Below the pieces are notes generated by a model. That model was given only the letters and a program-made list of their open reading frames with translations, did not search any database and had not been told where the DNA came from. A DNA stretch of 64,000 nt from Ancylobacter polymorphus (lineage in GTDB: Bacteria > Pseudomonadota > Alphaproteobacteria > Rhizobiales > Xanthobacteraceae). Shown here piece after piece: positions 16,499 through 25,189 of this stretch. The stretch lies in contig NZ_CP083239.1 in assembly GCF_022836935.1 (NCBI RefSeq), positions 3,052,001 through 3,116,000 on the forward strand, written 5' to 3'. Position 1 is the first letter of the stretch; each line of letters opens with the position of its first letter. Both the position numbers and the translations under genes were made by a program.

Positions 16499-18790
16499 AT
16501 GACCGAGGACGAGTGGGTAAGCGAAGCGACGCTCTTGCGCGCGACGCTGGAGAACATGGCGCAAGGTGTCGCCATGTACGACGCCAAGCACCGGCTGGTG
16601 ACCTGGAATCAGCTGTTCGTCGATTATCTCAACATGCCGGAGGAATTCCTCGGCACCGAGCACACCTTTTCCGACTATATCCGCTATCTCGGCGCGCGCG
16701 GCGAGTTCGGGGATGTGGACATAGAGGTCGCGCTCGCCCAGCGCCTCGCGCAGCTGGAAACGCCGCACCGCTTCGAGCGTACCCGCCCCGACGGCACCAT
16801 TCTGGAGGTGCGGCGCGATCCCGTGCCGGGCGGCGGCTTCATTGCCATCTATACCGACATCACCGAGCGCAAGCTGGCGGAAATGAAGCTGCGCGAGGAT
16901 GAGGAGCAGCTGCGCGCCATCGACGCGGCGGCGCCGATCGGGCTCGTCATCATGGACGTGGCCGAGCGCGTGGTGCGCCATTGCAATGGCTGCCTCGGCC
17001 GGCTGATCGGCCGCGAGGCCGAGACGCTGGTCGGGCTCCCCTTGCGCGAACTGTTCGCCGATCCGGCGCGGGGGCGGGAGCTGGAGGACATCCTCGCCAC
17101 GCCGACCAGCGAGCGGCAGGAATTCAACCTGCCGCATGCGGACGGCTCCACCATCTCCACGATGGTTTCGCATGAGCGGCTGGACTTCCGCGGCAAGCCG
17201 GCGGTGATCGCCACCTTCGTCGATATCAGCGACCGGGTGCGCATGGAACAGCAGCTGCGCGAGGCCAAGGAGGCGGCGGAATCCGCCAGCCAGGTCAAAT
17301 CGGCGTTTCTGGCCAATATGAGCCACGAACTGCGCACGCCGCTCAACGCCATTATCGGCTACAGCGAAATCCTCTCCGAGGACGCCGCCGATGCCGGCGA
17401 CAGCGCCATGGTCGCCGATCTCGACAAGATCCAGGCGGCGGGCAAGCATCTGCTCGGCCTGATCAACGACATTCTCGATCTCTCCAAGATCGAGGCCGGG
17501 CGCATGGATGTCTATCTGGAACAGGTGTTCCTGACCCGCATGGTCGAGGAGGTGAAGACCATTGTCGGGCCGATGATGCAGAAGAACGGCAATAGCTTCG
17601 TCATCGACTGCCCCGTGGATATCGGCTCGCTGCGCACCGATGTCACCAAGCTCAAGCAGAGCCTTATCAACCTGCTCAGCAACGCCGCCAAATTCACCAA
17701 GGAGGGCACGGTGACGCTGGCCATCGCCCGCGACCGCATGCCCGATGGCAGCGAGGCGGTGCGTTTCGATGTCCGCGACAGCGGCATCGGCATGAGCGAG
17801 GAGCAGATGGGCCGGCTGTTCCAGGCCTTCACCCAGGCGGATTCCTCCACCACGCGCAATTTTGGCGGCACCGGGCTCGGGCTCACCATCACCAAGCACT
17901 TCGCGGCCATGCTCGGCGGCACCATCGCGGTGGCGAGCGAGCCGGGCAAGGGTTCGACCTTCACCATCGAGCTGCCGGTCGAGGCGCATCTGGTGGGCGC
18001 GCTCGGCGATGAGGACGAGATCGTCGATCCCGGCGCGCCGACGACGCCGGGAGCGATCACCGTGCTGGTGGTCGATGACGACCCGGCGGTGCATGACGTG
18101 CTCACCGCCACGCTCGGCAAGGAAGGCTATGTGCTGCGCCACGCCCGCGACGGGGTGGAGGCGCTCAACATCATGCGCAAGGAGCCTCCCGATATCGTCA
18201 CGCTCGACGTGATGATGCCGAAGATCGACGGCTGGTCGGTGCTCGGCATCATGAAATCGGAGCCGGCGCTGGCGCATATCCCGGTCATCATGCTCACCAT
18301 CGTCGACGACCGGAATCTCGGCTATTCGCTCGGCGCCTCGGAATACATGACCAAGCCGATCGACCGGCAGCGGCTGGTCGCGCTGGTGCATAAATTCGCC
18401 CCCGGCAATGAGGACGGCGTGGTGCTGGTGGTCGATGACGACGCCGAGGTGCGCGCGATCATGCGGACCACCATCGAGGGCGCCGGCCTGCCGGTGGCCG
18501 AGGCCGCCAATGGCGAAGAGGCGCTGGAATGGCTCCGCGCGCACCCGCTTCCCGCGCTCGTGCTGCTCGACCTGATGATGCCCAGGATGGACGGCTTCGC
18601 CTTCCTCACCCATGTGCGGGCCGAGCCGGCCTATGGCGAACTGCCCATCGTCGTGCTCACGGCCAAGGAACTCACCGAGGATGAGCGCGAGTTCCTGGCC
18701 CGCAACACGCTGCTGATCCTGAACAAGGGCGCGCAGCCGATCGGCTCGCTCGGCGCGGCGCTCGGCACGATCGCCAGCCACGGCCATTGA
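16499..18790 (+). CDS. Hybrid histidine kinase: PAS-PAS-HisKA-HATPase-REC-REC
   Basis: A 763-residue cytoplasmic sensor kinase without membrane segments. Two PAS domains (about 10-125 and 133-248) are followed by HisKA with His276 in NMSHELRTPLN. The HATPase domain (about 385-505) has the N box in LINLLSNAAKFT and the G boxes in DSGIGM and GGTGLGL. Two receivers follow at about 520-635 (Asp in TLDVMMPKIDG) and about 640-755 (Asp in LLDLMMPRMDG). It lies between the SpoIIE-type regulator and the DivK-like receiver, with short gaps, so it probably feeds phosphate to both. The signal is unknown. Confidence 0.93.
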   Translation: MTEDEWVSEATLLRATLENMAQGVAMYDAKHRLVTWNQLFVDYLNMPEEFLGTEHTFSDYIRYLGARGEFGDVDIEVALAQRLAQLETPHRFERTRPDGTILEVRRDPVPGGGFIAIYTDITERKLAEMKLREDEEQLRAIDAAAPIGLVIMDVAERVVRHCNGCLGRLIGREAETLVGLPLRELFADPARGRELEDILATPTSERQEFNLPHADGSTISTMVSHERLDFRGKPAVIATFVDISDRVRMEQQLREAKEAAESASQVKSAFLANMSHELRTPLNAIIGYSEILSEDAADAGDSAMVADLDKIQAAGKHLLGLINDILDLSKIEAGRMDVYLEQVFLTRMVEEVKTIVGPMMQKNGNSFVIDCPVDIGSLRTDVTKLKQSLINLLSNAAKFTKEGTVTLAIARDRMPDGSEAVRFDVRDSGIGMSEEQMGRLFQAFTQADSSTTRNFGGTGLGLTITKHFAAMLGGTIAVASEPGKGSTFTIELPVEAHLVGALGDEDEIVDPGAPTTPGAITVLVVDDDPAVHDVLTATLGKEGYVLRHARDGVEALNIMRKEPPDIVTLDVMMPKIDGWSVLGIMKSEPALAHIPVIMLTIVDDRNLGYSLGASEYMTKPIDRQRLVALVHKFAPGNEDGVVLVVDDDAEVRAIMRTTIEGAGLPVAEAANGEEALEWLRAHPLPALVLLDLMMPRMDGFAFLTHVRAEPAYGELPIVVLTAKELTEDEREFLARNTLLILNKGAQPIGSLGAALGTIASHGH

Positions 18791-18799
18791 GAGGGTGCG

Positions 18800-19171
18800 A
18801 TGACGAAGATTCTCCTCGTCGAGGACAATGAGATGAACCGCGACATGCTCTCGCGGCGTCTCGCCCGCAATGGCTTCGAAGTGTTGATCGCGGTCAACGG
18901 CCAGGAGGGGGTGGACATCGCCCTTGCCGAGAAGCCGGCGCTGATCCTGATGGATATGAGCCTGCCGGTGCTCGACGGCTGGGAGGCGACGCGGCAGGTG
19001 AAGGCGCATCCCGAGACGGCCTCCATTCCGGTCATCGCCCTCACCGCCCACGCCATGGCGTCGGACCGCGAGCAGGCCATGGCGGCGGGCTGCGACGACT
19101 TCGACACTAAGCCGGTGGAACTGCCGCGCCTGCTGGAGAAGATCCGCAGCCGGCTCGGCCTGCCGGGCTGA
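18800..19171 (+). CDS. Single-domain response regulator (DivK/CheY-like)
   Basis: A 123-residue receiver with no output domain. The acidic pocket (VEDNEMNRD) is close to that of DivK. The phospho-acceptor is Asp52 in LILMDMSLPVLDG, Thr is in ALTAHAM, and Lys is in TKPVE. Such proteins pass phosphate or regulate a kinase by binding. It starts 9 bases after the hybrid kinase stop, so the two are one unit. Confidence 0.92.
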   Translation: MTKILLVEDNEMNRDMLSRRLARNGFEVLIAVNGQEGVDIALAEKPALILMDMSLPVLDGWEATRQVKAHPETASIPVIALTAHAMASDREQAMAAGCDDFDTKPVELPRLLEKIRSRLGLPG

Positions 19172-19308
19172 GGGGGATCGGTGTCGTCACCGTTCTGTCA
19201 TGCGAAGCTTTCATAACGGCCTGCGCCTTGCATTCCTGCCGTCACTTGGCGGCGAAAGAAATGCTCTTCGTGCGCCCATCCAATAATCAACGGACGACAA
19301 GGTAGGCC

Positions 19309-20901
19309 ATGGCGACCATCGCGCTTCTGTTCAGCGGGCTGGGGCTGTTCTTCATCGGGGTGCGCGGGCTGTCCGCCAATCTGGTGCCGCTGGTCGGCCG
19401 GCGCACCCGCGCCGCCTTCGCACGGGCCCTGCGCGGCAATTTCAGCGCCGCGATCAGCGGCACGCTGGCGGGGATGATCACCCAGAGTTCCACCGCCGTG
19501 TCGTGGATCGTCGTGTCCTTCGTGCGCGGCGGCGTGCTCACCGACGGGCCGGCGCTGCTGGCGCCGAGCTGGGCCAATGTCGGCACCTCGTTGCTGCCGC
19601 TGATCGTCGCCGTGGATACCTCGACCGCTGCCGGCCTCGTCATCGGCGTGGTGGGCTTCATCACCTATTTCCGGCTGGTGCGCGGCGACCGCATGCGCAA
19701 CGCGCTCGACGCGGCGCTCGGCGCGGGGCTGCTGCTGTTCGGCATGCATCTCGTCTCCGTTGCCGTCGGCCCGATGCGCGAAGCCCTGCTGGGCCACCCC
19801 TGGTGGGAAGCGGCGGTCGAAAATCCCTGGCTGCTGGCAGCGATCGGCGCCGGCTTCTCCATGGCGGCGCAGTCCTCCTCGGTGGCGGCGGCGCTCGCCG
19901 TGGCGGCGGTCGGGGGCGGGCTGCTGGATTTCGGCACGGCGCTGCCGCTGATCGCCGGCGCCAACGCAGCGGGGATGATCAACAATGCCGTGCTGATCCC
20001 CGGCGAGACGCGGCCCGGCCGCGTCGTCTTCGCGCTGCAGGTGGTGCAGAAGGGTGCCGGCTCGCTGCTTCTGGCCGGGCTCGCCGTTTTCGCGGCGCTA
20101 CGTCCAGAAGCCGTTGCGGGGCTTCTGCCGGCCGAGGGCGATATCGGCGCCGTGCTGGCGCTGCTGTTCCTGGCGGCGCAGATCGGCGGGGCGATCGCCT
20201 CCGCGCTGCTCGAAGCGCCGACCCGCCGTATCCTGGCGCGGCTGCTGCCGATGAACGCGGTGGAAACGCTCTCCCAGCCCGCCTTCCTGCTGCGCGAGGC
20301 GCTGAGCGACACCGAGGCGGCGCTGGACCTCGCCACGCGCGAAGTGGCGCGGCTGAGCGCCCGCCTGCCGCAGATGATCGAACATGTGCGCGAGGAGGGT
20401 GATGCCTCCGCGCCCTCTGCCACGGTGCTGCGCACCGCTGGCGCCAGCCTCACCGAGGCGATCCGCGCCTATCTCGCCTCGCTGCTCGACGCGCAGCTCG
20501 CCCGCGACCAGGTGGCGGTGGCGCTGCTGCTGGACGATGCCGCCAACAATGCCGGCGCCCTGCATGAAGCGCTGGCCGATTATGCGCAGGAGGCTGCCGC
20601 TGTCCGCCATGTGCCGACCGCGCAGCGGCTGAATGAGGCGCTGCATCTGCTGCTCGGCGCCGTCGCCGACCATGCCGAGAGCCTCGGGGCGGAGGAGCCG
20701 GAAGTGGTGCTCGCCCTGCTCGGCCATCGCGACCGGCTGATGGAGGAGCTGCGCCAGCGCCTCTCCTCGCAAAGCGATCTAGCGGCCGCGGAGCAGAACG
20801 CGCTGTTCCGCATGACGGTACTGTTCGAGCGCATCGTCTGGCTGGCGCGCCGTCTGGTCAACGGGATGACGCAGGTGCGCCGCGCCCGCAGCGTGGGTTA
20901 A
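19309..20901 (+). CDS. Na/Pi cotransporter family protein with PhoU-like C-terminus
   Basis: A 530-residue protein. The membrane part (about 1-300) has two inverted repeats, each with the QSS motif of sodium-phosphate symporters (MITQSSTAVSWIV and SMAAQSSSVAAAL). The C-terminal region (about 330-525) is all-helical and PhoU-like. This layout is typical of bacterial NptA/YjbB-type transporters, which mostly move phosphate. Its stop overlaps the stop of the convergent RsbW-like gene by 3 bases. There is no pho box I can see in the 137-base upstream gap. Confidence 0.88.
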   Translation: MATIALLFSGLGLFFIGVRGLSANLVPLVGRRTRAAFARALRGNFSAAISGTLAGMITQSSTAVSWIVVSFVRGGVLTDGPALLAPSWANVGTSLLPLIVAVDTSTAAGLVIGVVGFITYFRLVRGDRMRNALDAALGAGLLLFGMHLVSVAVGPMREALLGHPWWEAAVENPWLLAAIGAGFSMAAQSSSVAAALAVAAVGGGLLDFGTALPLIAGANAAGMINNAVLIPGETRPGRVVFALQVVQKGAGSLLLAGLAVFAALRPEAVAGLLPAEGDIGAVLALLFLAAQIGGAIASALLEAPTRRILARLLPMNAVETLSQPAFLLREALSDTEAALDLATREVARLSARLPQMIEHVREEGDASAPSATVLRTAGASLTEAIRAYLASLLDAQLARDQVAVALLLDDAANNAGALHEALADYAQEAAAVRHVPTAQRLNEALHLLLGAVADHAESLGAEEPEVVLALLGHRDRLMEELRQRLSSQSDLAAAEQNALFRMTVLFERIVWLARRLVNGMTQVRRARSVG

Positions 20902-21314
20902 AGCGCGAAGGTGAGGCGCTTCACATTGCGCCCCTTCTCGCGCGCATAGGCGAAGCTGTCGGCGAAGGTGCGCACCAGATGCACACCAAGCCCGCCGATG
21001 CGCCGCTCCTCCAGCGTGCCGTCGAGATCGGGAGGCGGCGCGGCGAAGGGGTCGAACGGGTCGCCATCGTCGCTGAAGACGAGGTCGAGGCGGTCGCCGG
21101 TGCGGCTCACCTCGATGACAATTTCGCCCGCGCGGCCGTCGGGATAGCCGTAATCGACCGCGTTGTTGAAGAACTCATCCACGGCGAGCTGCAGCCGATA
21201 GGCCGGGGTCGGCGGAACCCCGGCTTCTTCCATGAAGCCTTCGATCCGTGTGCTCAGCGCATCGAGCTCGCCCAGGTTGTTGGGCAGGCGTAGATCGAGC
21301 CGCATGTCGGTCAT
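20898..21314 (-). CDS. RsbW-like anti-sigma factor / serine kinase (GHKL ATPase)
   Basis: A 138-residue GHKL ATPase of the RsbW/SpoIIAB kind. The N box is AVDEFFNNAVDYGY (about residues 43-56), followed by a G1-like SDDGDPFDP and a G2-like RIGGLGVHLVRTFAD. In partner switching such proteins bind a sigma factor or other target, and inactivate an RsbV-like antagonist by phosphorylating it. It follows the antagonist gene by 32 bases on the same strand. The target is not in the window. Confidence 0.88.
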   Translation of the reverse strand: MTDMRLDLRLPNNLGELDALSTRIEGFMEEAGVPPTPAYRLQLAVDEFFNNAVDYGYPDGRAGEIVIEVSRTGDRLDLVFSDDGDPFDPFAAPPPDLDGTLEERRIGGLGVHLVRTFADSFAYAREKGRNVKRLTFAL

Positions 21315-21346
21315 CGCCCGCTCCGCCGCGCGTGCCGGTGGTGTGG

Positions 21347-21679
21347 TCAGCCGAGGGAGGCGAGCGCCGCCTCGCGGCTGGGATGGATCGGGATCAGCGA
21401 GGAGAAGCCGCTCACGTCGAACACTTCGTGCACCTGCGGGATGAGGCTGCACACGGCGAGCGTGCCACCGGCGCCGCGCAGCATCTTGGTCGCCTTGAGC
21501 ACGACGCGCAGGCCCGCCGAGCTGATATAGGTGAGCTCGGCGAAGTCGAGCAGCACCGTTCCGCTCGGCGCGGCGTCGACGAGGAACTCTTCCAGCTTGG
21601 GCGAGGAACTGCTGTCGAGCCGCCCCTTGACGGCAGTGACGACGACGGTGCCCTCGACGATGCGGTCGATATGTATCAA
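21347..21679 (-). CDS. STAS-domain anti-sigma factor antagonist (RsbV-like)
   Basis: A 110-residue STAS protein. The core LDFAELTYISSAGLRVVL (about 44-61) contains Ser54, which aligns with the phosphorylated serine of SpoIIAA; the usual DSSG is ISSAG here. No ATG is available at the proper N-terminus, and the TTG at 21679, with GGAG about 9 bases before it, gives the normal length. It should release a target from the RsbW-like protein when unphosphorylated. Confidence 0.85.
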   Translation of the reverse strand: MIHIDRIVEGTVVVTAVKGRLDSSSSPKLEEFLVDAAPSGTVLLDFAELTYISSAGLRVVLKATKMLRGAGGTLAVCSLIPQVHEVFDVSGFSSLIPIHPSREAALASLG

Positions 21680-21824
21680 GGCTCGGCTCCAGAATTCGGG
21701 AGGGCGGCGGCATCGGGGAGGCCGCGCGGCCCAGCGCCTGCCAGCCCGTCCGCGCGAGGATGCAAGAGGATTATCGACAAAGCCAAAACCGTGCAAGCGC
21801 CGGGCTGGGTCGCCGGCGATGCGG

Positions 21825-23531
21825 TCAGTGCTCGAAGCGCAGGGTCAGTTTCTGCCGGCTGCCGTCCGTGCCGAGCACCAGCCTGTCGGCCCGCTTGCTC
21901 AGCATGTAGCCGACGAAGCGGGCGACGGCGTGGGCGTCGCCCAGAAGGTCCTCGGGCGAGGGGCGATGGTCGGGAATGGTGATCGGCTCGCCCTCATAGA
22001 GCAGCGCCACGTCGAAATTCTCCTCGTCGAAATGCGCCCGCACTTCCAGCTTGCCCGGGGCGACTCCGGTGTCGAGCAGCATCTCCACCCCTTCCGCCAC
22101 GACGGGGATCGCCATGGAGATCACGTCGCGCCGCGCGCCCCACAGGTCGCCCTGATGTTCGAGGAATTCGGTGGCGACGGTGAAGGGGTTGTCGGCCGTC
22201 GTCACCTCGCGCGAGGCTTCCTGGCGGATGCCGATGCGGAAGACCAGGTTCAGCACGATGGCGACGGCGGTGGAGATGGAGAGCGGCGATTCGAGGATCG
22301 GCTGAGCCCATTCCGGGGTGAGGCCGACGAGCCCGGGCAGGATCGCCACGGCGAGGCCGGTGAGGATGGCGAGGCCGACGGTGAAGATGCGCCGGTCGCT
22401 GAGGCGGCGGGACAGGATGAGTTCCATGCCCGCCACGGTGAGGAAGGCGGCGGCATAGATGAGGATGGCGCCGATGACCGGGGAGGGGATGATGGTCAGC
22501 ACGCCGATGAGGCGGGGCGAGAAGGCGGCGAGGATGATGAGGATGCCGGAAACGGCACCCACCCGCCACGCCGTCGTGCCCGTGGCGAAGGCGACGCCGA
22601 CGGCGGCCGAGGAGGAGGCGCTGGCGAAACCGCCGGTAATGGCGGTGCCGATATCGCCGAGGCAGTTGGCCTGAATGGCGCGGCCGGCCTGGTCGAGATC
22701 GGCGCGGCGCCAGTCGGCATCGTCCATCCGCTGCATCGACACCACGGTGCCGACCATGTCCACGGCGGACAGCACGCCGGTGATGATCGCCGCCGGGATC
22801 AGCGCCCAGGAGAAGAAGCTGATGCCCGGCCAGCCCAGATGCGGCAGGTCGATATAGGGCAGGGTGGCGAAGCTGGCATTGGGCTCCGGCGCGACGCCGA
22901 GATAGGCCGCCAGAATCCAGCCGATCGCCGCGCCGATCGCCACCGCGAACAGCCGCAGCATGCCGCGCGAGAAGATGGCGAGGCCGACAATGATGACGAG
23001 CGTCACCGAGCTGACGAGGGCATAGCGCAGATCGAGATCGGGCGTGATCTCGCCGGAGATGCCGAACACCCGCCGCAGCGCCGGATCGGCGAGGGCGACG
23101 CCCAGCATGGTGACGGCGACGCCGCACACTTCCGGCGGGAACACCGCCCTCAGCGCGCGCATGAATCGCGACAGGGTGAGCTGCGAGATGGCGGCGACGA
23201 GGCTCATGCCGGCATAAAGCGCCGGTCCGCCGGCGGCGAGCGACTGCACCGCCAGCGGCATGTGCGCCATGTTCGGAATCTGCACCAGCAACATGCCCGC
23301 GCCGGGCTTGGGCAGGCATTCCAGCAGCGTGGCGAGCCCCATGAAGATGATGCAACTGGTGATGAAAAGCTGGGTATCGTCGAAGGACAGCCCCGCCTCG
23401 GCGGCGGCGACGAGCGGATAGACGATGAACAGCAGCGCGAGCGTGGCGTGCTGGACCCCGAGGATGAGCACCGTGCCGACGGGCGGCTTCTCATTGGCCG
23501 AGTAGATGATGTTTGTCGGCTTGCGCGGCAT
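21825..23531 (-). CDS. NCS2-family nucleobase permease with GHKL-like C-terminal domain
   Basis: A 568-residue protein. Residues about 15-440 form the NCS2 (uracil/xanthine permease, SLC23-like) transporter with some 12-14 helices, including the QIPNMAHMPLA, SAVDMVGTV and GGFASASSSAAVGVA segments. These permeases import purines, pyrimidines or related compounds by proton symport. About 125 residues beyond the last helix form an extra soluble domain. Its pattern resembles the GHKL fold of the neighbouring RsbW-like protein, but without clear ATP-binding motifs. The gene stands alone. Confidence 0.88.
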   Translation of the reverse strand: MPRKPTNIIYSANEKPPVGTVLILGVQHATLALLFIVYPLVAAAEAGLSFDDTQLFITSCIIFMGLATLLECLPKPGAGMLLVQIPNMAHMPLAVQSLAAGGPALYAGMSLVAAISQLTLSRFMRALRAVFPPEVCGVAVTMLGVALADPALRRVFGISGEITPDLDLRYALVSSVTLVIIVGLAIFSRGMLRLFAVAIGAAIGWILAAYLGVAPEPNASFATLPYIDLPHLGWPGISFFSWALIPAAIITGVLSAVDMVGTVVSMQRMDDADWRRADLDQAGRAIQANCLGDIGTAITGGFASASSSAAVGVAFATGTTAWRVGAVSGILIILAAFSPRLIGVLTIIPSPVIGAILIYAAAFLTVAGMELILSRRLSDRRIFTVGLAILTGLAVAILPGLVGLTPEWAQPILESPLSISTAVAIVLNLVFRIGIRQEASREVTTADNPFTVATEFLEHQGDLWGARRDVISMAIPVVAEGVEMLLDTGVAPGKLEVRAHFDEENFDVALLYEGEPITIPDHRPSPEDLLGDAHAVARFVGYMLSKRADRLVLGTDGSRQKLTLRFEH

Positions 23532-23722
23532 TGCGGGCCCTTGGAAGACATGGCGGGGCCAGGGCGGCGCCCGTCCGGATGCGGGATCGAGGCTTCCGCC
23601 CGACGCTGCCGACGGCAGGGGAATCTGCTGGTGCGACTATGATATTTCGCCGAGGGCCGGGCAAGGTCGACCATCGCCAACTTTCGGCGCGTGCCGGCGG
23701 GTGCGGGCCTTGTCGTCGTAAG

Positions 23723-23737
23723 TGATACAATGTATCA
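23723..23737. promoter_or_regulatory. Perfect palindrome, candidate operator upstream of the NCS2 permease
   Basis: TGATACAATGTATCA has two perfect 7-base arms around one base. Its shape fits operators of GntR-family repressors. It lies about 190 bases upstream of the permease start and 100 bases before the riboswitch. No GntR gene is in the window. Apart from this, 23532-23829 shows no gene or RNA. Confidence 0.45.
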
Positions 23738-23829
23738 AATTCATTCTGCGCTGGCGCAAGCCGGGCGAAGGGCTCGGGCGAACCGGCACGCTTGACGGCG
23801 GGGGCGAAGCGTTTACGGTCGCGGTCGAT

Positions 23830-24025
23830 CACGGTTCTTCGGGCACCCGCCCGAAGCTAAGAGGGAATTCGGTGAGGCGCCCCGCGCCAAAGCCGAGGCT
23901 GCCCCCGCAACTGTAAGCGGCGAGCCCTCTGCCCATCGTCCACTGGCGTTCCGGTTTCGGCCGGGCGCTGGGAAGGCCGGGCGGAGCCAGCGTCGACCCG
24001 CGAGCCAGGAGACCTGCCCTGATCG
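23830..24025 (+). ncRNA. Cobalamin (B12) riboswitch
   Basis: The conserved elements appear in order: GGGAATTCGGTGAGGC (about 23863-23878), the core GCTGCCCCCGCAACTGTAAG, and the B12 box AGCCAGGAGACCTGCC (24003-24018). The 5' boundary is approximate. It precedes the ABC importer and should reduce its expression when adenosylcobalamin is present. There is no terminator hairpin with a T-run after it, so control is probably at translation. Confidence 0.95.
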
Positions 24026-24118
24026 CACACAATCTTTCGGGCGGGGTGCTCCGAAGGTTGCCTTCCCGGCGGGCGTGCGAATCGCTCCCGCCTGGGCGGT
24101 GCCCTTTACGCTTCCCGT

Positions 24119-24134
24119 CTTCCTGTTCAGGAAG
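24119..24134 (+). promoter_or_regulatory. Hairpin that hides the ribosome-binding site of the B12-regulated gene
   Basis: CTTCCTG and CAGGAAG are perfect complements around TT. The 3' arm carries the Shine-Dalgarno sequence AGGAAG, 8 bases before the ATG at 24143. With the closing G-C pair open, a 6-bp stem with a GTTC loop remains. This is a plausible expression platform for the riboswitch. Confidence 0.6.
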
Positions 24135-24142
24135 CGGTGACA

Positions 24143-25189
24143 ATGCTCAACACGACCTCTCATCTTTTCCGTCGCTCGGCCCATGGCCTCGCCGTGGCGC
24201 TTGGCCTGCTCGCCGGCGCGGGCATGACGCAGGCCCTTGCCGGCACGACCTATCCGCTCACCCTTGAGAATTGCGGCTCCAAGGTGGTGATCGACCACGC
24301 GCCCAAGCGCGTGGTGAGCATCGGCCAGGCGCAGACGGAAATCCTCTATGCGCTCGGCCTCGGCGACCGCGTGGTGGCCAGCGCGCTGTGGTTCGGCCCC
24401 GTGGCCAAGCCTTATGCGGCCGTGAATGAAGGAGTGAAGCGGCTCGCCGACAATGATCCGAGCTTCGAGGCGGTGGTCGGGCAGGAGCCGGACCTCGTGG
24501 TCGCGATGTATGAGTGGCACATCGGGCCCAATGGCATCGTCGCCAAGCGCGAGCGCTTCGACGGGGTGAAGGTGCCGGTCTATGTTTCGCCCACCGACTG
24601 CGTCGGCAAGGACAATAGCGGCGCCGGCGACGGGGTGCGGACGCAGATGTATTCGACCGAGCTGCTCTACCGGAACATCCGCGAATATGGCGCCATCTTC
24701 GACGTGTCGGACCGCGCCGAGGCACTGGTCGCCCGGCTGAAGGCGCGCGAGGAAGCCGCCGCACGCAAGGTCGCAGCGCTGAAGGGCCGGGATATGTCCA
24801 TGGCGCTGTGGTTCTCCAGCAAGGAGATCAAGGGCGACGCCTTCCTTGCCGGAAAGAACGGCGTGCCGGCCTATGTGATGGAACAGCTCGGCGCCCGAAA
24901 CATCATCACCACCGAGGAGGAATGGCCGCTGGTCGGCTGGGAAACCATCGCCGCCAACGACCCCGACGTGCTGGTGCTGGTGAAGATGGACCGCCGCCGC
25001 TTTCCCGCCGACGATATCGACGCCAAGCTCGCCTTCCTCAAGACCGACCCGGTGGCGAGCCAGCTCTCCGCCGTGAAGAACGGGCGCATCGTCATCGTCG
25101 ATGTCGCGGCCACACGGCCGGGGCTCGACACGGTGGACGGCCTGGAGGCCATCGCAGCGGCGGTGCAGGGCTTCGGTCTGGTCCATTGA
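24143..25189 (+). CDS. ABC transporter substrate-binding protein, B12-type (BtuF/FepB superfamily)
   Basis: A 348-residue periplasmic protein with a Sec signal (about 1-33, ending ALAG). The two-lobed periplasmic binding fold of the BtuF/FhuD class shows the opening KVVIDHAPKRVVSIGQAQTEIL and the middle EAVVGQEPDLVVAMYEWH. The riboswitch makes cobalamin or a precursor the likely ligand, while related proteins bind iron chelates. It starts the three-gene importer and overlaps the permease gene by 4 bases. Confidence 0.85.
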   Translation: MLNTTSHLFRRSAHGLAVALGLLAGAGMTQALAGTTYPLTLENCGSKVVIDHAPKRVVSIGQAQTEILYALGLGDRVVASALWFGPVAKPYAAVNEGVKRLADNDPSFEAVVGQEPDLVVAMYEWHIGPNGIVAKRERFDGVKVPVYVSPTDCVGKDNSGAGDGVRTQMYSTELLYRNIREYGAIFDVSDRAEALVARLKAREEAAARKVAALKGRDMSMALWFSSKEIKGDAFLAGKNGVPAYVMEQLGARNIITTEEEWPLVGWETIAANDPDVLVLVKMDRRRFPADDIDAKLAFLKTDPVASQLSAVKNGRIVIVDVAATRPGLDTVDGLEAIAAAVQGFGLVH

